A stretch of DNA of 64,000 nucleotides, taken from NCBI RefSeq assembly GCF_010500245.1, contig NZ_JAAGOX010000007.1, positions 1-64,000 on the forward strand, in the 5' to 3' direction. Positions 55,213-63,904 of this stretch are shown in pieces. The notes beneath the pieces were generated by a model. That model did not search any database and was not told where the DNA came from. It saw only the letters and a list, made by a program, of their open reading frames with translations. The DNA is from Ruegeria sp. PrR005. GTDB taxonomy: Bacteria > Pseudomonadota > Alphaproteobacteria > Rhodobacterales > Rhodobacteraceae. Made by a program: the position numbers and the translations under genes. Each line of letters begins with the position of its first letter. Positions within the stretch are counted from its first letter, which is position 1.

Positions 55213-57771
55213 TCAGTTTCGGGGAGAGCGCCGGAGAAACATCATCAAGCGGCGAACCGGGGCTGTTATTTTCCACGACGTGCTGTTCAGGATGGCGTTG
55301 TAGTCGTCCAGGGCCTGCGTAACCTGCGCCTCTTTTTGCTGCAGGATCTGTGCCGTTTCTTCTTCTTTCTTTTGCAGGGTCTTCTGCAAGACAGTCAGTT
55401 CACTCTGACTGCTTGCCAACTGCTGCATGAGCGCCTCTGCTTGCGCCGCGTTCTGATTGATTTGAATATCTTGATCGGCCAGAGCTTCCAGCGCTTTGCG
55501 ATGTGCGCTGTCCAGATGTTTGATTTCGGTATTCGCCTCGTTGATTTTCGCCGAGAGCGCTTCATTATCGGCCTGAGACTTGTCGAGGTCGAAGGATGTG
55601 CTCTGAAGGGCTTTTTGAACCTTCAATATGTCTCGCTTGTGCGATTGTCTCTGTGCGTCCAAGGTCGTGCGGTGGCTCTTCTGGAGCTCTTGGATCATAT
55701 TGGTCAGCATCCCCAGTTCTTCGAACCGATCTTCAAGCTGCTTTTTGAGGTTACGGTTATCGGTCTGAGCTTCTTCAAGGTCGAGATCCCGGGCTTGGAG
55801 CGACTTTCCCATCCGCAGGACGTCTCGACGGTGGGTATGAGTCTGGGCCTTGAGCTTTGCGTCATAGTTCTCCTTGGCCGCGCCGAGCATCTGTGTCAGT
55901 TGGCCCAGCTCTTCAAACCGCTCCTTGACCTGGGCCGAAAGCACTGCGTTGTCGGCTTGAGCGCTCTCTAGGTCAATCGCCTTGATTTGAAACGCTTTTT
56001 GAGCCTGTAGCATTTTTTGGCTGTGAGAGTGCTGTTGTGCCTCAAGGACGGTGCGATACTGTTCCTCGGACTCATGAAACTTTCTTGTCAGGTTGCCAAG
56101 TTCCTCGAACCGGTCTTCAAGCTGTTTCTTGAGGTTGCTGTTGCTTGCCTGCGCCTCTTCCAGGTCCAGCACAAGCGCTTCGATTTCTTTCTGCGCACTG
56201 AGCAAGTTCTGTTTATGCTCTTCTTGCTGAGCCGCGGCCTCTTTTCTGGCCCGGTCCAGTTCTCCCGCTGTCTGTTCGGCTTCCAAACTGCGTTGCGACA
56301 GGGCGCTCTTGGTCTGCATCAAGGTATCGCGCGTTTGTTGGAGCGTTTGCTCCATGGACAAGCGCAAGTCTTCCTCAATGCGCAACCGTGCCTGTGTCTC
56401 CGTAATTTTTTCCTCGGCCCGAGCATGCTTTTGTTGTTCGAGCGCGCTGGCCGCTTTCAGGGTAGCAAGCGCTTCCCGGTTGTCCTGCAGTTGTTTCTGC
56501 AGGTCTTCCAGCCGGTTTTCAGCCTCTCCGCGTCGGGTGCCATGCTCTTTGACACTGGTTTCAAGGGCGGCGATGATGGCGCGGCCTTCTTCCAGCTGCT
56601 TCTGCATTCCTCCCAAGCGTGAATGGGTGCTGTCATTCTTGGTCAGTACGGTTTGCAGGACATTTTTTCGCTCTTCGAGCTGTATTTCGAGTCGCAGGCG
56701 CTGCTGTTCGAGCGTGCTCAACTGGTGCTGTGCAGCGGCGTGCTGAGCGCTCTGCTCCTTGAGCTTGGCCTCGATCGTGGCAACGGCGGCCTGGCTGTCC
56801 TGCAGCTGTTTTTTTGTCTCGTCCAGTTTAGCCAGTTGGTTCTGGACGGACAGCCCCTCCTTGACCAGCGTTTCAAAGGCAGGGCCAGCATGATCGAATT
56901 CGGTGCGGATCTTGTCCAGTCGGGAATAATCCTTGGCCGACTCCCCGGTTCGTGCCCAGCTTTCCAGCAGATCATAGACATCCTGTACCCATACCGGCAC
57001 TTGGAGCCCGTCGTGAACGCTTCCGGATCCGCTTTGGAAGTGCCGCAGAGATGGGCTCAGAAATTCGTCGATCTCATCTGAGACGTGCCTGCTGATAGGC
57101 GGTAAGGGCATGTGAAACGATGACATGATGCCCTCTGCGACCCCGGGCCAGTCTTCGAGCAGTTGTTCGTAGCTGGTGAAATACCGGGTTTGTCCACGGG
57201 TCGAGTATTCGGCGTCGAGCACATAACGGAGCCAGAGCAAGAACCCGAATTGCAGCTCGAAACCGTTGCGCTTCTTGAGAGATTGGGCGACCTCTACCGG
57301 GTTGCGATGCGTATGCAGGATCAAGGGGCGGATTTTCAGCGACGTCAGGGTTTCAATCCAGAACGGAGCCAGTCGGCACAGTCGGGGATCCTTGATTGCA
57401 AAGCACCGTGATGCCCCAAATTCTTCCGCAATCAGGGCCTTGGCGCGGTCACGGTAATGAGCGGCCTGCTCCGGAGACAGCCAGCCCGGATCCTGTGGTG
57501 TCCAGTAGTCCCATGTGGTGCCGGCGTCCCGCAGAAGATCGCGATGCATCTCATAGATCTTCTGGGATTCAAAATATCCTCTCTGATTTCCCTCGTTCGC
57601 AGCCATAGGGGTGTTGGGCATGTCGAACCCGATATGCTGCAGGAAGCCCGTCAAGGCCGACGTTCCCGAGCGGTGCATTCCAAGGACGAGAACGCAATGT
57701 CTCGATTTGGCAGTCGCCCGTTTCTGCTTTTTGGCTGGAAGAGCTTTTTTTATCGCTTTGCTTTTCTTCAT
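55213..57771 (-). CDS. Sulfotransferase-like protein with long repetitive coiled coil
   Basis: 852 residues. A Lys-rich N-terminus precedes a sulfotransferase-like P-loop (LVLGMHRSGTSALTGFL, ~28-44), GYFESQKIYEMHRDLLRDA, FAIKDPRLCRLAPFW and LHTHRNPVEVAQSLKKR. From ~285 to ~830 the protein is almost continuous coiled coil rich in Gln, Glu, Lys and Ala, including three tandem 64-residue units (536-727) with the constant core ERFEELG/DRFEELG. The end LNSTSWKITAPVRRLMMFLR is a motif often seen at the ends of glycan-synthesis proteins. The coil could scaffold the giant glycosyltransferases on either side. No clear ribosome-binding site is visible. Confidence 0.82.
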   Translation of the reverse strand: MKKSKAIKKALPAKKQKRATAKSRHCVLVLGMHRSGTSALTGFLQHIGFDMPNTPMAANEGNQRGYFESQKIYEMHRDLLRDAGTTWDYWTPQDPGWLSPEQAAHYRDRAKALIAEEFGASRCFAIKDPRLCRLAPFWIETLTSLKIRPLILHTHRNPVEVAQSLKKRNGFELQFGFLLWLRYVLDAEYSTRGQTRYFTSYEQLLEDWPGVAEGIMSSFHMPLPPISRHVSDEIDEFLSPSLRHFQSGSGSVHDGLQVPVWVQDVYDLLESWARTGESAKDYSRLDKIRTEFDHAGPAFETLVKEGLSVQNQLAKLDETKKQLQDSQAAVATIEAKLKEQSAQHAAAQHQLSTLEQQRLRLEIQLEERKNVLQTVLTKNDSTHSRLGGMQKQLEEGRAIIAALETSVKEHGTRRGEAENRLEDLQKQLQDNREALATLKAASALEQQKHARAEEKITETQARLRIEEDLRLSMEQTLQQTRDTLMQTKSALSQRSLEAEQTAGELDRARKEAAAQQEEHKQNLLSAQKEIEALVLDLEEAQASNSNLKKQLEDRFEELGNLTRKFHESEEQYRTVLEAQQHSHSQKMLQAQKAFQIKAIDLESAQADNAVLSAQVKERFEELGQLTQMLGAAKENYDAKLKAQTHTHRRDVLRMGKSLQARDLDLEEAQTDNRNLKKQLEDRFEELGMLTNMIQELQKSHRTTLDAQRQSHKRDILKVQKALQSTSFDLDKSQADNEALSAKINEANTEIKHLDSAHRKALEALADQDIQINQNAAQAEALMQQLASSQSELTVLQKTLQKKEEETAQILQQKEAQVTQALDDYNAILNSTSWKITAPVRRLMMFLRRSPRN

Positions 57772-57964
57772 CGGTTTGGGAATTTCGTCCAGGTTCAGAC
57801 GCCCGAAGGGGCCGTCGCAGAAAGGGGGGCGTAGGCAATCGGTAAACGTGTGAAGGTTGTCTTAGTCCAGCCGGACAAACGGTCCCGCCGGTGAGAACAG
57901 GTCCTTGATCCGCCAAGGCGTGCGTGATGCGACCGCATGGAAGGGGCACAAAGACACTGCCGGA

Positions 57965-59116
57965 TCATGACAACTCTGCCAGTTGATTAATCGACGTGCG
58001 GCAGCCTTCCTGTTTCCAGTATTTGCGCGTCGCGTTCACAATCAGATCCGCCCTGTCTGGAAAGCGCTTACGCAGATCGGCCAAGGCCTCGGATGCCTGC
58101 GGGTCAATGCCGACAAACAGATCGAGGTTGAGGGGCGGGATCAGGTGCTTGATGGATTTGGCAAGCTCTGCGTCAGAGCTCTTGAGGATTGCCGCGACGC
58201 TGTTGGAATGGATCCAGCCCGGAACGGCCGGTATTTCGATATTCTGCAGCGGATTGGGCATTTTCAGATCCGGGAACATCTTGTTCAGGGTTTGAACGAT
58301 CCCGGAGTTTTTGATTGCGACGGTTGCATGAGCTTCACGGGAAAGCTGCAATGGATGGCCGATCAGTTCCTTTTTGTTTAGGTTCTCGAAATATGCAATC
58401 AGCCGATTGCTCATCGGATGCAGTTTGCCGTCTTCATGTTTGAGACATATTTCGCGCAGGTCTTGAAGCGCGATGAGCTGTTCGCTCGAAATGCTGGCGT
58501 TCTGGGTTTCAGCCTTGAGGTGAATGTTCTGATTGCCCGTCAGCTTGCGCAGGATATCGGTGAAATCGGTAACTACATCTCCTGCCAGCAATCGCTTGCG
58601 GTCGAACAACCTGACCGTAAGGTTGTGTACAAAGGGGCTGTTCTTCCAATCCGCCAGTTTCCGATCGATTGGGCGCAAGAACTCGTGAGGCTTGCTGTAT
58701 TCGCTGTTACCCTTGAGGGTTTGCTGAACCAAAGACAGGTACATGCCGGCGGGGGTGCGCACGTAAGAGATGATGTCGACCCGCTCGATGGGCTTGGCTA
58801 TCTTTTCCAGAATACCCAGAATTGTCTGCGGGTGCTGCATGAAGAACGATTCCGCGGACAGCAGGATGACGCCCGCCTCGTTCGCCCGGCTTTTTATCAG
58901 CTTCAGGGTCTCTTGAGCGGACTGGTGCTGTTTCTCCATATCGCCGCGGGTATTGGCACCTGACAGCGTAACCAGATCAAAATGACCCGTTTTGGGAGAG
59001 GCGGTCTCATATATGATCCCCTGCTGACGCAAACCTTCGCGGGCATCATACAGAGCCTTCTGGATGGAGGTGCTGCCGCATTTTCCATCACCAATATGTA
59101 CAATGAACGAAGTCAT
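57965..59116 (-). CDS. Sulfotransferase-like protein
   Basis: 383 residues. The N-terminus FIVHIGDGKCGSTSIQKALY resembles the PAPS-binding loop (IGxxKxGSTSIQ), related to the gene at 11229 (HIGPAKTGTSSLQ). LLSAESFFMQHPQT and VDIISYVRTPAGMYLSLVQQ follow, the latter at the place of the 3'-phosphate site. The C-terminal ~150 residues are helical and not recognised. Genes of this kind in glycan loci are taken as carbohydrate sulfotransferases, but the acceptor is unknown. It lies 20 bases after the giant glycosyltransferase at 59137 and is probably co-transcribed. The 193 bases after it hold nothing recognisable. Confidence 0.75.
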   Translation of the reverse strand: MTSFIVHIGDGKCGSTSIQKALYDAREGLRQQGIIYETASPKTGHFDLVTLSGANTRGDMEKQHQSAQETLKLIKSRANEAGVILLSAESFFMQHPQTILGILEKIAKPIERVDIISYVRTPAGMYLSLVQQTLKGNSEYSKPHEFLRPIDRKLADWKNSPFVHNLTVRLFDRKRLLAGDVVTDFTDILRKLTGNQNIHLKAETQNASISSEQLIALQDLREICLKHEDGKLHPMSNRLIAYFENLNKKELIGHPLQLSREAHATVAIKNSGIVQTLNKMFPDLKMPNPLQNIEIPAVPGWIHSNSVAAILKSSDAELAKSIKHLIPPLNLDLFVGIDPQASEALADLRKRFPDRADLIVNATRKYWKQEGCRTSINQLAELS

Positions 59117-59136
59117 ACTCTGATATTTCGTGTTTT

Positions 59137-62100
59137 CTACGATGTCAGGAGGTTGGCCATGGGATTACCATCCGACATAGTGCTGCGTTCGGTCCAGACA
59201 TAGCTGTGCGATGCCTTGCGCATGTCAACATAATTCGGAGGGAATCGCACGATTTCGGTGAGCGTCTCAAGCCAGGATTCCGGATCGTTCTTGCACCCCA
59301 GGGCGAGATTTCGGGACAGGATATTGCGATAGGCCGGGCCATCGCTGACCACCGACAACAGCCCCATGGCGCTGTAATCGAGGAACTTGATGTCCGATTT
59401 GGCTTGGTTGAACTTGCTGTCCTGTAATGGGGCGATGCCGACGTCGAACTGATCTTGCTGCATCAGCCAGCGCGTGAACTCGGGATAGCTGCCTTTGTTC
59501 GCGGGCGGCGGCAGGCGGTGCAGCCAGTCGTGTTTGGGCGGATTGCGCACCGCGCCGATCAGGCTCAGTTCAAACTGACCCGCCGGCAGGGTCTCGGCCA
59601 GTTTCCTGAAGGCGGGATAGACCAGGTCGAAATCCTCGTCATGGGTGGCCGTGCCCATATACAGGAACTGGATCGGTTTCCGGAGAAAACGGGTGTTCGC
59701 CAGTTTGCGGTAATTGCGCCACAGGCGCGGATCGAGAGCGTTCGGGATCACCCGTTTGGGCGTTCCGATGTCGTCATAATAGCTGGCAAGGATCGATGTG
59801 GAAAACCAGAGCTCCTTTGCATTCATCATTAGAACCCGCAGGGCCTTGTCGTGTTCCTTATGCGCTTCATGTAGGAAGAAGGCATCATCGGTATCGACAA
59901 AAAGTGCGGTCTTGTTTGCTTTCAGCCGAGCTAGAAGGCGCTCTGCGTCATGGATTGAAGGGACCGCCACGCGCTGCACGATGCAGCTATCGAGCGTGTC
60001 GATCCTGGGATCGTCGACACCGCTGAGATGGATCAGATCAACCTTGGCATAGGCCTCTCCGGTTGTCAGCGGTGCGATAAGGCGGATAAAGGCCGAGCTG
60101 GTTGGCCAGGCCTTGCCCTGTTGCAGCAGTATGCCAACTTTCCGGCGTTCGCCGCTCCCCAGACTGGGAACGGCGACGGATGCGGCCGCGGCGCTGCCTG
60201 CCTCTTTGGCCGACAGGGTGTCGGTGACCCAGTCACAAATGGTACGGGCACGTGCATCGAAGGAATGATGGGCGTGAATATGCTCCGCCACCTTCGCGCG
60301 ATCTTCGACCGGAATCAGCGGTAGGCCTCTGCCCACCTTTTCGCGAAATTCGCTTTCGGACCCGACGCATGTAACCGCAGGGCCGAACAGTCGGGGAATG
60401 GAGGCGAGATGATCACTGACCAGATGGCCTCCGCAGCTGAGCACATCGAAGATGCGGTTTGAGACAAAATCGAAATCCCGCATCGACTCCCAGTGATCAT
60501 TCAGAACAAAGGCACTGCCAGCATAGGTCTTGTGCAGCTCCTTGTTGTCAATGTTTTGACCACTGATCATGTGAGTCGGAATGAAATCCTCCCAGTGTTC
60601 ACCAAAGACCTCGATGTCCACGTTATTCTCGACCGACCATCTGACGGCCTCGCGGTAGATCTTGCGAGAATTACCAACAAAAACTCCCTTCGACGAGGTG
60701 CCGGTCAGAGTCGGATCAAAAGCGAACCGGTTGCTGTCGGAACATTGCAGCAGCGGGCGGACATCGCGCTCGATCAGCTCGCCCAACAGAGCAGCATAGG
60801 AATCCGAGGCCACAAAGATGCCGTGGTAGGATTTATATTCATCATAGGAAATCTGGTCAGGATGGCTGATGTTCCATATTATGCTCAGCTGCCCGGGACG
60901 CGGCTCATAGGGGGTCAGGCCACGCAGGACGATCGCCAGATCATCTGACGTGACAGGGCGGTCGTACCACTTGCCCAGGAAATCAATCCGTACATGGTGC
61001 CCCAGCTTGGCCAGCGCATCCTTCAGCGATTCCGCATAGTGATAATCGCCCCAGGCTACCCGTTTGTCGTAAGGGGCGGGAATCTTGATCGCGATATTCA
61101 GTTTGACGCTGCGCAGCGCTTCTATGGACGTGGCATGTCCGTTGAGATTTTTCTCGTGAACAATCTTGCGGAAGGCATAGGGCTGCGAAATGCTGATCCG
61201 GTTGGGATCCGTATCATCCTCAGCATAGATACAGCCGATGACCGGACAATAGGTTGCCCCATTCTCTTTGGTGTAGCGCAGGATCAGGTCCCAATCCACC
61301 ATGCGTTTCAGCGTCGTGTCGAACAGGCCTTTCTCGGCGATAAGGCTACGGTGGTGACAGAATACGTTCATATCGACGTAATTGCCGCTCAGGCAGTAGT
61401 CCCAGTCGAAGGGCTCGCCACGATACCCCAGGGTTTCGCCGTTCGCATTCTCGATCTTGGAGGCACCATAGGCACATTTCGCCTTGGTCATCTGCATGCA
61501 ATGCAGCATCAGTTTGACAAAATCCCGCGTCCAGATGTTATCTGAGTCGAGATAGAAGATTATATCTCCTGTCGCATTTTCCAGGCCAGTGTTGCGCGCC
61601 TTGCTGACCCCGCCATGATCATTCCAGAATACACGGACATTGGGGTTGTCTTTGTATTTGCCGAGCACATCCGGCGTGGCATCCTGGCTTCCGTCATCGA
61701 TCACGATGAGTTCGATATTCGAATGCGATTGGTTCAGGACCGACGTGATCGCGCGGTCTAGTTTTTCCGCACGGTTATAGGTCGGCATGACGACTGTCAC
61801 CTTGATGTCTAGGACCGCCAGTTCCACCTGCTCCAGCGACGCAAGGCAATCGGTTGTGCGCTGTAGAAGGTCCACATCCATCTGCGTAAAGAGCCGCTTG
61901 GGCTTTTCCTTCATCTTTCGGGAAAAGACCTCTTTGAGGAAGGCCTGAGCCTCCTTGTGCGGGACGATGGGGCGGCGGGGGTCGATCCGAGAGGCCCGAA
62001 GCGCCGGGTCGACTGTCGCAGTCTTGCGGATCGGCAGTTTGCGTTTTTCCCGGCGACCATGCGCCTCGTAGTGATAGAGCGGATTAACGTTGTGCTTTGC

Positions 62101-62304
62101 CACGTCCGGATGCTCGGCCAGATAGGCACGGGTGCTGAACTCAGGCCCCGGGTCGCGGCCGAACAATGCTCCAAAACGGAGATAATGCTCAGCCGGGTCA
62201 AGCCCAGAGGCGGGAACGTCGGGGTAAGTGCAGCAATACCATTCCGCCGAGAAGAGGGGGCTTTCTGAAACAATCCGAAGCTCGGTCTTAGAAATGTCTT
62301 TCAT
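59137..62304 (-). CDS. Giant multidomain glycosyltransferase
   Basis: 1055 residues from ATG 62304. Residues ~20-88 carry two NPD/HYLxxG-type repeats (WYCCTYPDVPASGLDP, AYLAEHPDVAKHNVNP). A GT2 domain spans ~168-400 (VTVVMPTYNRAEKLDRAITS, VIDDGSQDATPDVL, GDIIFYLDSDN). A CgeB-like GT-B domain spans ~420-700 (GVFVGNSRKIYREAVRWSVE, FDFVSNRIFDVLSCGGHLVS). The last domain, ~730-1045, matches the end of the protein at 51021 (FVDTDDAFFLHEAH, LYMGTATHDEDFDLVYPAF, AKSDIKFLDYSAMGLLSVVS). It probably builds several linkages of the repeat unit. It starts a likely operon with the sulfotransferase-like gene. Confidence 0.88.
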   Translation of the reverse strand: MKDISKTELRIVSESPLFSAEWYCCTYPDVPASGLDPAEHYLRFGALFGRDPGPEFSTRAYLAEHPDVAKHNVNPLYHYEAHGRREKRKLPIRKTATVDPALRASRIDPRRPIVPHKEAQAFLKEVFSRKMKEKPKRLFTQMDVDLLQRTTDCLASLEQVELAVLDIKVTVVMPTYNRAEKLDRAITSVLNQSHSNIELIVIDDGSQDATPDVLGKYKDNPNVRVFWNDHGGVSKARNTGLENATGDIIFYLDSDNIWTRDFVKLMLHCMQMTKAKCAYGASKIENANGETLGYRGEPFDWDYCLSGNYVDMNVFCHHRSLIAEKGLFDTTLKRMVDWDLILRYTKENGATYCPVIGCIYAEDDTDPNRISISQPYAFRKIVHEKNLNGHATSIEALRSVKLNIAIKIPAPYDKRVAWGDYHYAESLKDALAKLGHHVRIDFLGKWYDRPVTSDDLAIVLRGLTPYEPRPGQLSIIWNISHPDQISYDEYKSYHGIFVASDSYAALLGELIERDVRPLLQCSDSNRFAFDPTLTGTSSKGVFVGNSRKIYREAVRWSVENNVDIEVFGEHWEDFIPTHMISGQNIDNKELHKTYAGSAFVLNDHWESMRDFDFVSNRIFDVLSCGGHLVSDHLASIPRLFGPAVTCVGSESEFREKVGRGLPLIPVEDRAKVAEHIHAHHSFDARARTICDWVTDTLSAKEAGSAAAASVAVPSLGSGERRKVGILLQQGKAWPTSSAFIRLIAPLTTGEAYAKVDLIHLSGVDDPRIDTLDSCIVQRVAVPSIHDAERLLARLKANKTALFVDTDDAFFLHEAHKEHDKALRVLMMNAKELWFSTSILASYYDDIGTPKRVIPNALDPRLWRNYRKLANTRFLRKPIQFLYMGTATHDEDFDLVYPAFRKLAETLPAGQFELSLIGAVRNPPKHDWLHRLPPPANKGSYPEFTRWLMQQDQFDVGIAPLQDSKFNQAKSDIKFLDYSAMGLLSVVSDGPAYRNILSRNLALGCKNDPESWLETLTEIVRFPPNYVDMRKASHSYVWTERSTMSDGNPMANLLTS

Positions 62305-62769
62305 TATAATCTCTTAACCTTCAAAACTAGAGGGGTTTTGGGGATGGCTATTGATGAGTCTATATGTTTTGCGTACTCGGTCAGTAAGCCGAACAACCAG
62401 GTTAGGGCAACCCAATCCTTCTATAATGCGTTTGGTGAGGAGTAACCTCCACACGATGATAAGGCCATGTTTCTATCGATATGGGCCTGACGATCAAGTG
62501 TATGCAAGCGCACTGACTTATTGCCTGAGACCGGATCCGGTCTGAGCTGAAATTTTCCACTTGTGAGGCCGTTTGCCGGGCGCGGAGGCATTCATGGGAT
62601 GTGGAAGTGACAACATCGCAGATCTGGTTTGTGCTGAAGTGGCCCAGATGCCCGAGGGAGGAGATCCCCTCGAAGCCGGAACGTCTGGCGGCCCTCCACG
62701 ACGACCGACTCGTTCATGCCGGTCGTCGTGCCATCTTCCTGGTGAAAGGCGTGCGATCTCCGTCCTGGA
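62305..62769. other. Intergenic region with two strong palindromes
   Basis: 465 bases between minus-strand genes. No gene is supportable; small overlapping frames near 62573-62888 run into the GSCFA gene and show no family features. AGACCGGATCCGGTCT at 62528-62543 is a perfect 16-bp palindrome. CACGACGACCG at 62697-62707 and CGGTCGTCGTG at 62720-62730 form an 11-bp perfect stem with a 12-base loop, starting 40 bases beyond the GSCFA stop, as a transcript end might. The promoter of the gene at 59137 should also be here. Confidence 0.7.
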
Positions 62770-63870
62770 CTATTCTACGGCGATGCCCGCGTCCCGGAGC
62801 TGTTTTTCCAGCAGCAGGGTCCGGTTCTTGTAGCGGTTCAGCTCACGGTTCAGCTGGGCGATCAGCCTTTGCTCCGGGGATTGATTGATATCGGCCTGCT
62901 CCGGCGCCGCCTTGGGGGCGACCCCGTAGCGATCCAGGAAAGTGCCGATGATCTGGCCGACGACAAAATCGCTGGCATGCAGGCGATCCGGTTGCCAGGC
63001 GATTTCCGGGTTGCTGAGCGTCACCGCCTCATAGCTCGGAAAATAGTCGATGTCGGGGGTGCTGCTGATGAACTCGTGCGCGGCCGCGCGCAATGTGTTC
63101 TTCGAGGTCGTATTGGCGATGACGATATCGTCCTGGCTGAATGTGCGCCCCAGGGGTACAGGCGACACTGTCATCACGATATGCTGCCCGTCCTTGCCAT
63201 GTGTTTTGAGAATCCGGTGGATCTCGGCCAGGGTGGTCTTGCAGTCCTCTACCGACAGGGTCTTGAACCCGAACCGGTCGCGCTGTTTGGCAAGGGCTTT
63301 AGGGTCGGGCAACTCGTTGAGATAGACGCCTGTTTCGTGGTCGAACCAGCATTCGATTAGGCCCAGGGTGATGACAACGATATCGGCCTCGAAGATCTGG
63401 CGGAAATAATCGGTCAGGTAAGCCCGCCGCGCCATCTGATCCGCGCGCGACATGGAACCGCCGTTCAGGCGCAGATGCGGGTCGTAATACTCGCCGGCGC
63501 TCAATTCCAGCAGCATCGCCTCGTCATAGGTCGCTTCTCCGCAGGCCCATTGCAGTTCCTGAAGGATAGAGAGCGGCGTATATTTGTTCAGCAACCCGCC
63601 CAGGCGGGCCGATTGGCTGTTCAGGCGTCCGGCATCAAGATTGCGGCTGAGAACGGTCGCCCCGGCCAGTTCCAGCCGCTCTTCCACGTTGCGGGCAAAG
63701 CAGGATCCGATCGCAAAGAATGTATGTTCGGGGCCTGCGGAAAAGCTTTGCTGTCCCATCGGGACGATGACGCCGCTCAAAAGACGCTCCCGGGCCCCGC
63801 CTTCAGGCGCCAGCCAACGGTCGAACTTGTTCTGCTTTGATCGTTTCAGGGCTTCGGTTGCAGGTATCAT
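62770..63870 (-). CDS. GSCFA-domain protein
   Basis: 366 residues. The family-defining motif FFAIGSCFARNVEERLELAG is near residues 51-70, followed by a domain with ADIVVITLGLIECWFDHETG and MTVSPVPLGRTFSQDD, and YFPSYEAVTL near the end. The fold is SGNH-hydrolase-like, and members are often found in polysaccharide gene clusters with unproven roles, possibly as esterases or acyltransferases. The last ~35 residues (QRLIAQLNRELNRYKNRTLL) look like a short coiled coil. The gene is followed on the minus strand by the palindromic region and preceded after 34 bases by the partial gene at the window edge. Confidence 0.85.
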   Translation of the reverse strand: MIPATEALKRSKQNKFDRWLAPEGGARERLLSGVIVPMGQQSFSAGPEHTFFAIGSCFARNVEERLELAGATVLSRNLDAGRLNSQSARLGGLLNKYTPLSILQELQWACGEATYDEAMLLELSAGEYYDPHLRLNGGSMSRADQMARRAYLTDYFRQIFEADIVVITLGLIECWFDHETGVYLNELPDPKALAKQRDRFGFKTLSVEDCKTTLAEIHRILKTHGKDGQHIVMTVSPVPLGRTFSQDDIVIANTTSKNTLRAAAHEFISSTPDIDYFPSYEAVTLSNPEIAWQPDRLHASDFVVGQIIGTFLDRYGVAPKAAPEQADINQSPEQRLIAQLNRELNRYKNRTLLLEKQLRDAGIAVE

Positions 63871-63904
63871 GACAAAAATCCAATTTGGTCTCGGTAACGG
63901 TCCT

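Noticed and set aside
62573-62888. Two small plus-strand frames that might be a transposase fragment
   Set aside because: No recognisable transposase motif on either strand, no terminal repeats or target duplication, and they run into the GSCFA gene in antisense.
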